This document shows positions 1 through 6,652 of a stretch of 10,760 nt of DNA, piece by piece. Made by a program: the position numbers and the translations under genes. The stretch is from the NCBI GenBank assembly GCA_001771615.1, contig MEUF01000017.1:1-10760 (forward strand), given 5' to 3'. Origin of the DNA: a candidate division WOR-1 bacterium RIFOXYB2_FULL_48_7. Its GTDB lineage: Bacteria; Margulisbacteria; WOR-1; O2-12-FULL-45-9; XYB2-FULL-48-7. The notes beneath the pieces were generated by a model. The model searched no databases. It was not told where the DNA came from and saw only the letters and a list, made by a program, of their open reading frames with translations. Position 1 is the first letter of the stretch; every line of letters begins with the position of its first letter.

Positions 1-450
1 GAAGAATTAGTTGAGGAGAACCTGGCCTATTTTTCAGAGCAGATGGCCAAAGCCGGGATAACAATCACTAAATCTTACGCTAAGCTCCCTCCCATTGAGC
101 TGGATCGGGGGCAGATGTCCCAGGTTTTTTCCAATTTAATTCTTAACGCAATTCAAGCCATGCCCGCAGGCGGGAAATTAAGCATTTTAACGCAGCCTGG
201 CCGACAGGTTGATGGTAATCTGCAAAATATCAAGGTCCAGGTGACAGATTCCGGCCCGGGAATTCCGGCCGAAATGATTCCTCGATTATTTGATCCTTTT
301 TTTACTACCAAATATGGTGGGACCGGCCTGGGCTTAACCATTACCCACAGTATCATCGATGGCCATAAGGGCTTTATTGATGTAGAAAGCCAAATCGGGC
401 AGGGGACAACCTTTACCCTGACTTTACCTGTCCATCAGGGGTTGGTATAA
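1..450 (+). CDS. Sensor histidine kinase, C-terminal ATPase domain (5' partial)
   Basis: The frame is open from the first base of the window, so this is the last 149 residues of a longer gene whose start lies upstream. The ATG at 43 is only an internal Met. All ATP-binding boxes of the HATPase_c (GHKL) fold are visible: the N box with NLILNA at residues 45-50, the G1 box DSGPG at 83-87, the F box LFDPFFTTK ending near residue 104, and the G2 box GTGLGL at 107-112. The LFDPFFTTK form is typical of NtrB/AtoS-like kinases that partner NtrC-type regulators. The phosphoacceptor His box and any sensor or membrane segments are outside the window, so the signal cannot be told. It is followed in the same frame, after one TAA and a repeat array, by an NtrC-like regulator gene, its probable partner. 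The assignment as a histidine kinase is firm; the specificity is unknown. Confidence 0.93.
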   Translation, partial: EELVEENLAYFSEQMAKAGITITKSYAKLPPIELDRGQMSQVFSNLILNAIQAMPAGGKLSILTQPGRQVDGNLQNIKVQVTDSGPGIPAEMIPRLFDPFFTTKYGGTGLGLTITHSIIDGHKGFIDVESQIGQGTTFTLTLPVHQGLV

Positions 451-462
451 TCGGGAAAGGTT

Positions 463-558
463 ATCAGGGGATCAGGAAATCAGGTTATCAGGAAGTCAGG
501 TTATCAGGAAGTCAGGGTATCAGGAAGTCAGGGTATCAGGATATTAGGAGATCAGGGA
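463..558 (+). repeat. 8-bp tandem repeat array, 12 units
   Basis: Twelve head-to-tail 8-bp units run without any insertion or deletion for exactly 96 bp. The consensus is RTCAGGNN. Examples are ATCAGGAA (471, 487, 503, 519), GTCAGGGT (511, 527), ATCAGGTT (479) and GTCAGGTT (495). From 487 to 534 units alternate as a 16-bp higher-order pair. The last three units (535-558) are more divergent: ATCAGGAT, ATTAGGAG, ATCAGGGA. The array ends at the base before the ATG at 559, and unit 11 supplies the AGGAG ribosome binding site. It occupies nearly the whole space between the kinase and regulator genes. Frame 1 is open throughout it. Confidence 0.95.
546..550 (+). promoter_or_regulatory. Ribosome binding site of the regulator gene, formed by a repeat unit
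   Basis: AGGAG sits 8 nt before the ATG at 559 and is created by the ATTAGGAG variant of the 8-bp repeat. Many other units carry AGGAA or AGGGG, so the leader holds a ladder of weak Shine-Dalgarno-like sites. This one is best spaced and decides the start. Confidence 0.7.
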
Positions 559-1833
559 ATGGAAAACAAGATAATTGCAATTTGCACAGAGGCAGGGCTG
601 ATTAATTCACTTAAAGAAGCCTTATCCGCGTATCGCTTCGAAGCTTTTGGTACAGTCGAGGCGGCCAGCCAAAGCTTTGCCCAAGAGCTGCCCAATTTGA
701 TTTTGATCGATTATGACCTTAAAGAAGGGGACGGTTTACAGTCTTTCCGCCAGCTCCAGAAAATTTCACCTCGCACCAATGTCATCATGTTGGCGACAGA
801 ACATAATATCCCCTTAGCTGTGGCGGCCACAAAAAGCGGGGTGGCCGATTTTTTACATAAGCCGTTGGCGACCAAGCAGCTGCTAGCCGCTGTGGAAAAA
901 AACCTGACCAGCTATGGTGAAATATTTTTACCTCCGGCAGAACCGGTCTGGTTGAGCGGTGAAGGGCCGGTCCTGGTTAAGTTATACAAAGATCTTAAGC
1001 AGGCGCTGATAGCCAATCAAAACATTTTATTGACCGGCGAGCGCGGGATCAACAAGTTGGACGTTGTCCGCTTTATCCATGAACATGGCTTAAAGCGGCA
1101 GCGTAATTTGAAGATCGTCGACCTGCATAATTTCTCCCGTCCCGAGCAAGAGGCTTTGTTTTGGACCAGTTTGCAGGAAATTATGGCTAATTCTGCCCAG
1201 ATTGAGGAAGAGCGCTGCGGCACGCTTTTCCTTGATAACCTGGAAGCGGTTGAAAAAAACTTTCGCTTGAGCGTCTTGGAGTTTTTCCGCCAGAAAAAAG
1301 AGAACGTTGACCAAACCATCATGGTAATAATCGGCTTGTATGACAAAGTGAGCGATGAACGCTTCCCGCAGGGGTTTGGTTTAATTGACTTGCCTCCTTT
1401 ACGTCTCCGAAAAGATGATCTGCCGCTACTGGCGGCGAAATTAATGGAACAGCTGGCCAGCAAGCATAATAAAAAGGTCAGGGGGCTAACCCGTCAGGCA
1501 CTGACCTATCTGATGCTTTTTGATTATCCCGGCAACTACCAGGAATTAGCCAATATTCTTGACCAGGCGGTCCTGGCTGCTGCTGGTGAGATGGTTGAGC
1601 TCAAAGATTTGCCCCTTGACCAGCAATGGCTATTGTCGGCCACGGCAAAACAAGCCCTGAAAAGCGGCAAGATATCCCTTAAGGTTGGGCGGCGTGAATT
1701 TGAAAAAGAACTATACTCTATTTTGCTGGCAAAAGCTGATGGAGATATCGCCTTACTCTCCAGATATCTGGATATCCCCCGCCATAATTTGCAGGAAAGA
1801 ATAGAGGCGCTAGGCAGTAGCCCGCTCGATTAA
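559..1833 (+). CDS. NtrC-like response regulator with degenerate AAA+ domain
   Basis: The 424-residue protein has the NtrC order: receiver (about 1-118), AAA+ (about 130-352) and a Fis-type helix-turn-helix (about 375-418). The receiver keeps the phosphoacceptor Asp51, Thr80 and Lys101, but the usual acidic pair near residue 9-10 is Cys-Thr. The AAA+ domain aligns with sigma54 activators but is eroded. Walker A is GERGINK (160-166), with Asn where Gly is expected. Walker B is GTLFLDN (221-227), with Asn in place of the catalytic Glu. The GAFTGA loop that contacts sigma54 is absent. The sensor II motif reads PGNYQEL (324-330) where PGNVREL is usual, losing the Arg. The C-terminal IALLSRYLDIPRHNLQERI matches the Fis/NtrC recognition helix region. 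It probably binds DNA as a regulator that does not drive sigma54 open-complex formation by ATP hydrolysis; that is inference. It follows a kinase gene and ends 24 nt inside the opposing glmM gene. Confidence 0.88.
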   Translation: MENKIIAICTEAGLINSLKEALSAYRFEAFGTVEAASQSFAQELPNLILIDYDLKEGDGLQSFRQLQKISPRTNVIMLATEHNIPLAVAATKSGVADFLHKPLATKQLLAAVEKNLTSYGEIFLPPAEPVWLSGEGPVLVKLYKDLKQALIANQNILLTGERGINKLDVVRFIHEHGLKRQRNLKIVDLHNFSRPEQEALFWTSLQEIMANSAQIEEERCGTLFLDNLEAVEKNFRLSVLEFFRQKKENVDQTIMVIIGLYDKVSDERFPQGFGLIDLPPLRLRKDDLPLLAAKLMEQLASKHNKKVRGLTRQALTYLMLFDYPGNYQELANILDQAVLAAAGEMVELKDLPLDQQWLLSATAKQALKSGKISLKVGRREFEKELYSILLAKADGDIALLSRYLDIPRHNLQERIEALGSSPLD

Positions 1834-3147
1834 GGCGGCCGCCTTGGCTTTGGTCGTTCCTTCGGCAATCAGTCTAATAATTGGTTCGGTATTGGATGGG
1901 CGGATATGGACCCAGGCATCAGGCAAAACCACTTTTATCCCTTCTGTTAAAATTAAGTCACTGCCGGCGAAGCGGGCTTTGACCTTTTCCAGATAAGCAT
2001 TGGCTTGCTCCAGGCTGGCGCACTCAATCTTGGTTTTTATCATTTCATAATGCGGCAGCTCCTCAACCAGCCGGGATAATTTTTTCCCGGAAAAGGCCAG
2101 CAGGCTCAAAATCAAGCCTGCGCCAGTGATAGCGTCGCGGTTATAACCGACTTTCGGGTAAATGACCCCGCCGTTCCCTTCGCCGCCAATGAGTGCTTTA
2201 ACGCTTTTCAACTCTTCCGAGACATTAACCTCGCCGACTTTTGTCCTAATTACCCTGGCACCATTGGCCTGGCAGATATCATCAATTGCTTTGGTCGTTG
2301 AAAGGTTGATGACGACAATTTTCTTTTTGGAATTGAGGTGAATTTTCTTGCCGATGACAAACTTTGTGACCAGGGCCAGCGTGGCCTCTTCTCCCACGGC
2401 CTCTCCGGCGTCTGAAACGACGGCCAGACGGTCGGCGTCAGAATCCATGGCAAATCCGACGTCAGCTTTTTTGGCCTTAACCAGCTCGACAAGCTCTGAC
2501 AGGTTTTCTGCCGTTGGTTCTGGCGGGTGCGGAAAGGGTAATTTGGGGTTGCAATTAATGGCGATAACTTTACAACCGAGTTTCTCCAGGAATCTTGGTA
2601 AAATTATTGACCCAGCTCCGTTACAGGCATCGACAGCGACCTTCAGCCGGCGTAGTTTGATGGCCAGGGGATTGCTGGCCTTCAAGGCCTTGGCGATGTG
2701 GATATCCAGCGCTTTATTGTTTGAGCTGACGCCGCCGGCCGGGGCGGGCTTGAATTTCTTTTGTTCATAAATTGCCAGAAACTTGTTGGCCTGTTCCTGG
2801 TTGAGAAAAATACCGTCGCTGCGCATAAACTTGAGGCCGTTCCAGGGGAGGGGATTATGTGAGGCGGTGATGACAATGCCACCAGCGGCAGCTAATTCTC
2901 TGGTCATTATGCCGACGGTAGGAGTGGGGGCAATGCCTAGATCGATGACTTTGCAGCCGGTGGCTAACAGGCCGGAAAAAACAATCCCTTTGATGAACTC
3001 TGAGGTTGCCCGCGAATCGGTCCCGACGACAACCTTGCCGCCGCCCAGGTAGGTCCCAAAGGCTTTTGCCAGGTCCAAAGCAATTTCCGGGGTTAATGAG
3101 TCCGGGACAGTCCCGCGCACGCCGGAGATAGAAATTTTAAGTGGCAT
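1810..3147 (-). CDS. glmM: Phosphoglucosamine mutase / phosphomannomutase family (archaeal GlmM type)
   Basis: The 445-residue protein belongs to the alpha-D-phosphohexomutase family and is full length. The phosphoserine loop is TASHNP (94-99, catalytic Ser96). The Mg-binding loop is DSDADR (235-240), the sugar-specificity loop is GEGNGG (322-327), and the C-terminal phosphate-binding loop is RPSNTEP (416-422). The GEGNGG loop and the PLPWNGLKF segment after the catalytic serine resemble the archaeal GlmM/PMM group, not the E. coli type with GEQSGH. The likely reaction is glucosamine-6-phosphate to glucosamine-1-phosphate, on the way to UDP-GlcNAc for the cell wall. Phosphomannomutase or mixed activity is possible. 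The start ATG has no Shine-Dalgarno but lies about 10 nt from a good -10 box, so the transcript is probably leaderless. The gene overlaps the regulator gene tail to tail by 24 nt. Confidence 0.9.
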   Translation of the reverse strand: MPLKISISGVRGTVPDSLTPEIALDLAKAFGTYLGGGKVVVGTDSRATSEFIKGIVFSGLLATGCKVIDLGIAPTPTVGIMTRELAAAGGIVITASHNPLPWNGLKFMRSDGIFLNQEQANKFLAIYEQKKFKPAPAGGVSSNNKALDIHIAKALKASNPLAIKLRRLKVAVDACNGAGSIILPRFLEKLGCKVIAINCNPKLPFPHPPEPTAENLSELVELVKAKKADVGFAMDSDADRLAVVSDAGEAVGEEATLALVTKFVIGKKIHLNSKKKIVVINLSTTKAIDDICQANGARVIRTKVGEVNVSEELKSVKALIGGEGNGGVIYPKVGYNRDAITGAGLILSLLAFSGKKLSRLVEELPHYEMIKTKIECASLEQANAYLEKVKARFAGSDLILTEGIKVVLPDAWVHIRPSNTEPIIRLIAEGTTKAKAAALIERATA

Positions 3148-3156
3148 CTGATCTTG

Positions 3157-3185
3157 ATTATAATTTCAGATTTGCAGTTTTGCAA
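3157..3185 (-). promoter_or_regulatory. Predicted sigma70-type promoter of glmM
   Basis: Read on the minus strand, a TTGCAA -35 box (3185 to 3180) is followed by a 17-bp spacer and a consensus TATAAT -10 box (3162 to 3157). Transcription would begin near 3150, about 3 nt before the ATG at 3147. This fits the absence of a Shine-Dalgarno site. It is a prediction from spacing and consensus only. Confidence 0.6.
3172..3185. repeat. Inverted repeat forming both divergent -35 elements
   Basis: TTGCA (3172-3176) and TGCAA (3181-3185) are perfect inverted copies around a 4-bp centre. Each arm is the core of one of the two opposed -35 boxes. It could be an operator for a dimeric regulator, or simply two similar -35 boxes facing apart. 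It does not match the usual ARG box of ArgR. Confidence 0.6.
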
Positions 3186-3200
3186 GTTTTATATTATATT
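3172..3200 (+). promoter_or_regulatory. Predicted sigma70-type promoter of the eight-gene operon
   Basis: A TTGCAG -35 box (3172-3177), a 17-bp spacer and a TATATT -10 box (3195-3200) precede the ATG at 3215. The start site would be near 3207, giving a leader of about 8 nt with no Shine-Dalgarno (only A-rich sequence before the ATG). It interlocks with the opposing glmM promoter, each -35 lying inside the other's spacer. Confidence 0.55.
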
Positions 3201-3214
3201 TATTATCACAAAAA

Positions 3215-3997
3215 ATGAGCATTGTTTTTGCTGCGATCATGCCGCATCCGCCAATATTAATCCCCGCTATCGGGGGTAAACGGCTGGCTCAGGCCGAAAA
3301 AAGTAAAAAAGCCCTGGAAGAGGCTGCCCGCCGTTTGAAAGCGGCCAATCCGGACACAATTATTGTTATTACTCCCCACGGGGCAGTCGGCCAGGCATCT
3401 GTCCCGGTCTATACCAGCCGGGTGTTTGAGGGTAATTTTGCCGCTTTCGGGTCGGCAAAATTGTCTTACAGTTTTAAAGGGGATTCAGAATTAGCGCTAA
3501 ATATTATCAAGGATACCCATCTCTCCGGTGCCTGCCCGGAAACCCTCCTGGATCACGGGGTCTTGGTCCCTCTCCACTATCCCCTGGTGGCCGGAGTTAA
3601 AAAACCGCTTGTGCCGATAGCGATTGCTTTTATGCCCTTGTCACGGCTTTTCGATTTTGGTAAATCACTTCACCAGACGATTGAGCGGCTTGGCCGGCGG
3701 GTGGCGATTATTGCTTCGGCTGATATGTCGCATCGCCTGACGGCCGATGCCCCGGCCGGTTTTTCCCCGCAAGGCAAGGTGTTTGACGAGAAACTGGTGG
3801 AATTGGTTAAACATAACGCTGTTCAGGGTATTTTAAAATTTGATGCCGACCTGGCCGAAGCGGCCGGGCAGGATGCCCTCTGGTCGATTGCAATACTGTT
3901 AGGGGCGCTTGATGGCCAGTCTGCCCAACCGGAAGTTCTTTCTTATGAAGGGCCTTTTGGTGTTGGTTATATGGTCACCGCTTTCACCCAAAAATGA
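3215..3997 (+). CDS. LigB/MEMO-type class III extradiol dioxygenase-like protein (AmmeMemoRadiSam A, dioxygenase half)
   Basis: This 260-residue protein belongs to the class III extradiol dioxygenase (LigB) superfamily. It resembles the N-terminal half of the fused AmmeMemoRadiSam system protein A. Candidate metal or active-site residues lie in conserved contexts: MPHPPI (His11), TPHG (His55), LDHGVLVPLHYP (His114, His121) and SADMSH (His173). The segment EAAGQDALWS (215-224) is also typical. A real ring-cleaving activity is not implied, since the MEMO branch has diverged in function and its substrate is unknown. It is the first gene of the operon, with a near-leaderless start. Its TGA overlaps the next ATG by 4 nt (ATGA), coupling it to the AMMECR1 gene. 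The downstream partner makes the family call strong; the biochemical role is unresolved. Confidence 0.85.
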   Translation: MSIVFAAIMPHPPILIPAIGGKRLAQAEKSKKALEEAARRLKAANPDTIIVITPHGAVGQASVPVYTSRVFEGNFAAFGSAKLSYSFKGDSELALNIIKDTHLSGACPETLLDHGVLVPLHYPLVAGVKKPLVPIAIAFMPLSRLFDFGKSLHQTIERLGRRVAIIASADMSHRLTADAPAGFSPQGKVFDEKLVELVKHNAVQGILKFDADLAEAAGQDALWSIAILLGALDGQSAQPEVLSYEGPFGVGYMVTAFTQK

Positions 3998-4509
3998 CAA
4001 ATACATCATGGCCTGTTCAGCTAGCCAGGCAGACAATTGAAACTTATGTGATTGAACATAAGTGGCTTGAGCCGCCGGCCGAGCTGACGTTGGAAATGAA
4101 AGAAATAGCCGGGGTTTTTGTTTCACTGCACCGTCAAGGCGCCTTGCGCGGTTGTATCGGGACATTTAGCCCGGTCACTAACAATATTGCGCAAGAAATA
4201 ATCAGAAATGCGGTTGAAGCGGCAACCAGGGATCCCCGCTTTAGCCCTGTAAAGCAGGCGGAATTGGCCGACCTAGAAATCTCAGTTGATGTTCTTAGCC
4301 CTCCGGAACCGGTCAGTTCGCTTAAAGAGCTTGACGCCAGAAAGTTTGGTGTTATTGTTAAGTCAGGTAACCGGAGAGGCTTGCTCTTGCCTGATCTTGA
4401 GGGAGTAGACACTCCGGAGGAACAGATAGCCATCTGCCGACGGAAAGCGGGAATTGGCACGCTTGAACCGGTGGAGTTGTTTAAATTTAGTGTAAGGAGA
4501 TATACATAA
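3994..4509 (+). CDS. AMMECR1-domain protein (AmmeMemoRadiSam A, AMMECR1 half)
   Basis: This 171-residue protein is a complete AMMECR1 domain. The hallmark LRGCIGT lies at 51-57, followed by RDPRFSPV (79-86), LEISVDVLSPPEP (94-106), and the C-terminal stretch KFGVIVKSGNRRGLLLPDLEG (117-137) with TPEEQI after it. AMMECR1 proteins occur across all domains of life and in bacteria sit with MEMO and radical SAM proteins in the AmmeMemoRadiSam group. Their reaction is not established, although the invariant Cys suggests a catalytic site. The gene overlaps the dioxygenase-like gene upstream by 4 nt and argC downstream by 1 nt (TAATG). Its last codons contain the strong Shine-Dalgarno of argC. In many bacteria this domain is fused to the preceding one in one chain in the same order, so the two products probably act together. 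Confidence 0.93.
   Translation: MTNTSWPVQLARQTIETYVIEHKWLEPPAELTLEMKEIAGVFVSLHRQGALRGCIGTFSPVTNNIAQEIIRNAVEAATRDPRFSPVKQAELADLEISVDVLSPPEPVSSLKELDARKFGVIVKSGNRRGLLLPDLEGVDTPEEQIAICRRKAGIGTLEPVELFKFSVRRYT
4493..4499 (+). promoter_or_regulatory. Strong Shine-Dalgarno of argC inside the AMMECR1 gene
   Basis: TAAGGAG lies 9 nt before the argC ATG at 4509 and overlaps the codons for the last residues of AMMECR1. It supports the argC start and allows re-initiation after the overlapping TAATG stop/start. Confidence 0.8.
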
Positions 4510-5552
4510 TGATAAAGGTAGGTATTGTTGGCGCGGGGGGGTATGCCGGGGTCACTTTGATCCAGCTTTTGTTGCGGCACCCGGAAGTCCAAATTGTCTG
4601 GCTAATGTCCGAAGAAGCCCATCGGGGAAAAAAGATCAGTGAACTTTATCCCCATTTATCTGGCGAACTTGAACTAGCCTGCCAAACTCTTGATGAGCTG
4701 GAGAAAATTGTCAATCAGGTTGAGCTGGTCTTTTTAGCCCTGCCGCATGGCATCGCCATCAATTATGTCCCCAAAATTATTGAGGCCGGGAAAAAAGTCA
4801 TTGATTTGGGGGCTGATTACCGGTTTTCTGATAACATGGTTTTTAAAAAATGGTACGGCCTTGAACATACGACTGAAAAATATCTGCAGCAAGCGGTGTT
4901 TGGCCTGCCGGAGCTCTATCGGGCGGAAATCAAGAAAACTCGACTTGTGGCCAATCCGGGTTGCTACCCAACCGCTTCAATTTTGGGAGCGGCACCTTTG
5001 GTCAAAAAGGGTTTAATTGGCCTGCCCAGTTTGCTGGTTGATGCCAAGTCCGGTGTCTCTGGGGCGGGGCGGGGGGCCAATCTCAAGACTATTTATTGTG
5101 AGCGGAATGAAGGGATTGAGGCTTATGCCGTCAATAACCACCGCCATATGGGGGAAATTGAATTTCAACTAAGCCGGGTGGCCGGTCAACCGTTCAATGT
5201 CACTTTTGTGCCCCATCTTACCCCGATGACCAGGGGAATATTAGCGACGATTTATGGCAAACTGAAAAAACCGGTCAGCGCAGAGCAGCTGACGGCGCTC
5301 TATAAAGAATTTTATCAAGGGGAACCATTTGTCAAAATATTAGAAGGCAGGACACCCAATACCAAATTTGTCGACGGCACAAATTATATAAATATCGCGG
5401 TGGAAGTTAATGAAACAACCGGCACAGTCATTGTCATGTCGGTGATCGATAATTTAATTAAAGGAGCTGCCGGCCAGGCGGTACAAAATATGAACCTGAT
5501 GTCTGGCTTGCCGGAAACAAGCGGCTTGCGGCAGATCGCCCTCTACCCATGA
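4509..5552 (+). CDS. argC: N-acetyl-gamma-glutamyl-phosphate reductase
   Basis: ArgC reduces N-acetyl-glutamyl phosphate to the semialdehyde with NADPH, the third step from glutamate to ornithine. The 347-residue protein has the usual length. The N-terminal dinucleotide-binding loop is GAGGYAG (8-14). The catalytic Cys is in ANPGCYPT (148-155, Cys152). The loop DAKSGVSGAGR (178-188) is present. NNHRHMGEIE (209-218) carries the catalytic His region, and FVPHLTPMTRGI (233-244) closes the substrate site. It has the best Shine-Dalgarno of the operon. Its TGA overlaps the argJ ATG by 4 nt, so the reductase and acetyltransferase are translationally coupled. Nothing looks missing or damaged. It is cytoplasmic. 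Confidence 0.98.
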   Translation: MIKVGIVGAGGYAGVTLIQLLLRHPEVQIVWLMSEEAHRGKKISELYPHLSGELELACQTLDELEKIVNQVELVFLALPHGIAINYVPKIIEAGKKVIDLGADYRFSDNMVFKKWYGLEHTTEKYLQQAVFGLPELYRAEIKKTRLVANPGCYPTASILGAAPLVKKGLIGLPSLLVDAKSGVSGAGRGANLKTIYCERNEGIEAYAVNNHRHMGEIEFQLSRVAGQPFNVTFVPHLTPMTRGILATIYGKLKKPVSAEQLTALYKEFYQGEPFVKILEGRTPNTKFVDGTNYINIAVEVNETTGTVIVMSVIDNLIKGAAGQAVQNMNLMSGLPETSGLRQIALYP

Positions 5553-6652
5553 TTACTTCCCCCAAAGGTTTCAAGGCTGGCGCACTGGCCTGCGGCATCA
5601 AGCAATCAGGCAAGCTGGATCTGGCGATTGTAGCTTCGGATGTGCCGGCCGTCGCAGCGGCAGTTTTTACAAAAAATCAATTTAAAGCCGCCCCTATCCT
5701 GGTTTCACAGCAACAAATAAAATCTGGCTTCTGTCAGGCGATCATTGCCAACGCCGGCAATGCCAATTGCCGCACCGGCCAAAGAGGCTTGAAAGATGCC
5801 TGGGCAATGGTAAAAACGACCGCCCAGGTGCTGGGGCTGGAGCCCAGGCATGTCCTGGTTACTTCGACCGGGTCAATCGGTCATTTTCTCCCGATAGAAA
5901 AAATCATTCCAGGCATCAGGCGTTTGGCCCAACAATTGTCTGTCGGGGGTGGTGAACTGGCCGCTCAAGCGATATTAACGACCGATACTCGAAAAAAAGA
6001 GATCGCGATAAAAGTTGGCGGGTACACCATTGCCGGAATAGCCAAGGGATCGGGCATGATACATCCGGATATGGCGACTATGCATGCTTTTATTACTACC
6101 GATGCCGCGATCGATAGGGCAACCTTGCAATTGATGCTTAAGCAGGCGGTAGCTAATTCCTTTAATGTTATTACTGTTGACCAATGCCAGTCGACCAATG
6201 ATTGTGTTTTTGTCCTGGCCAATGGCCTGTCTGGTAAAAAAGTCAAAGGCGCAAAATCCCGGAGCCAGTTTTATCGGGCCTTGGAAAAGGTTTGTGTTTA
6301 TTTGGCCAAGGAAATTGCCCGCGATGGTGAAGGGGCGACGCAGTTAATTGAGGTTAGGGTCAGTGGGGCGCGCAATGATAAAGAAGCTAAAATTGCCGCC
6401 AGGGCTATTGCTGGTTCTGACCTGCTCAAGTGCGCTGTCTACGGTAAGGATTATAACCTTGGCCGGGTTTTTGCCGCCGCAGGAGCTTCGCCAGCCAGGC
6501 TAAATATGGAGAAAATGCAGGCCGATATGAAATTCCTCAAGGGAGAAACGATTGTGACCTGTGATCTGGGGGTTGGCCGGGCCAAAGCAACCGCCTGGGG
6601 TTGCGATTTGACCGAAGGTTATGTCAAAATAAATGCGGATTACCATACATAA
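5549..6652 (+). CDS. argJ: Glutamate N-acetyltransferase / ornithine acetyltransferase
   Basis: ArgJ moves the acetyl group from N-acetylornithine to glutamate, recycling it in the cyclic arginine pathway. Some members can also use acetyl-CoA. The 367-residue precursor cleaves itself into two chains before a conserved Thr. Here the site is in KGSGMIHPDMATMHAF (166-181), with cleavage expected between Ala176 and nucleophile Thr177. The oxyanion-hole region TSTGSIG (105-111) is close to the usual STGVIG form. The C-terminus ends in INADYHT, typical of the family. No argA is in the window, so a bifunctional enzyme is possible but not decided here. The 4-nt overlap with argC and 1-nt TAATG overlap with argB point to one coupled arg unit. 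Confidence 0.97.
   Translation: MITSPKGFKAGALACGIKQSGKLDLAIVASDVPAVAAAVFTKNQFKAAPILVSQQQIKSGFCQAIIANAGNANCRTGQRGLKDAWAMVKTTAQVLGLEPRHVLVTSTGSIGHFLPIEKIIPGIRRLAQQLSVGGGELAAQAILTTDTRKKEIAIKVGGYTIAGIAKGSGMIHPDMATMHAFITTDAAIDRATLQLMLKQAVANSFNVITVDQCQSTNDCVFVLANGLSGKKVKGAKSRSQFYRALEKVCVYLAKEIARDGEGATQLIEVRVSGARNDKEAKIAARAIAGSDLLKCAVYGKDYNLGRVFAAAGASPARLNMEKMQADMKFLKGETIVTCDLGVGRAKATAWGCDLTEGYVKINADYHT

Noticed and set aside
463..558. Regular short repeats suggesting a CRISPR array.
   Set aside because: The units are contiguous 8-mers with no spacers, far too short for CRISPR repeats, and no cas gene is present.
1832..1845. A 14-bp perfect palindrome (AAGGCGGCCGCCTT) just after the regulator stop codon, considered as a terminator.
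   Set aside because: It allows only about a 5-bp stem with a 4-base loop, no T-run follows on either strand, and it is explained by Lys/Ala codons at the end of glmM.
2348..2770. A 140-codon open frame antisense to glmM.
   Set aside because: It lies wholly within a conserved gene, has low-complexity Ser/Ala/Thr composition, no ribosome binding site and no recognisable motif.
4494..4511. The argC leader AAGGAGATATACAT is identical to the T7 gene 10 / expression-vector ribosome binding segment.
   Set aside because: It is read through as the in-frame C-terminal codons of AMMECR1 and is flanked by intact native genes on both sides, so it is chance similarity and not vector sequence.
6601..6651. 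Upstream in-frame TTG start for argB.
   Set aside because: It would overlap argJ by 52 nt and add 17 residues unlike the family, whereas the ATG at 6652 gives the expected N-terminus and a TAATG junction.
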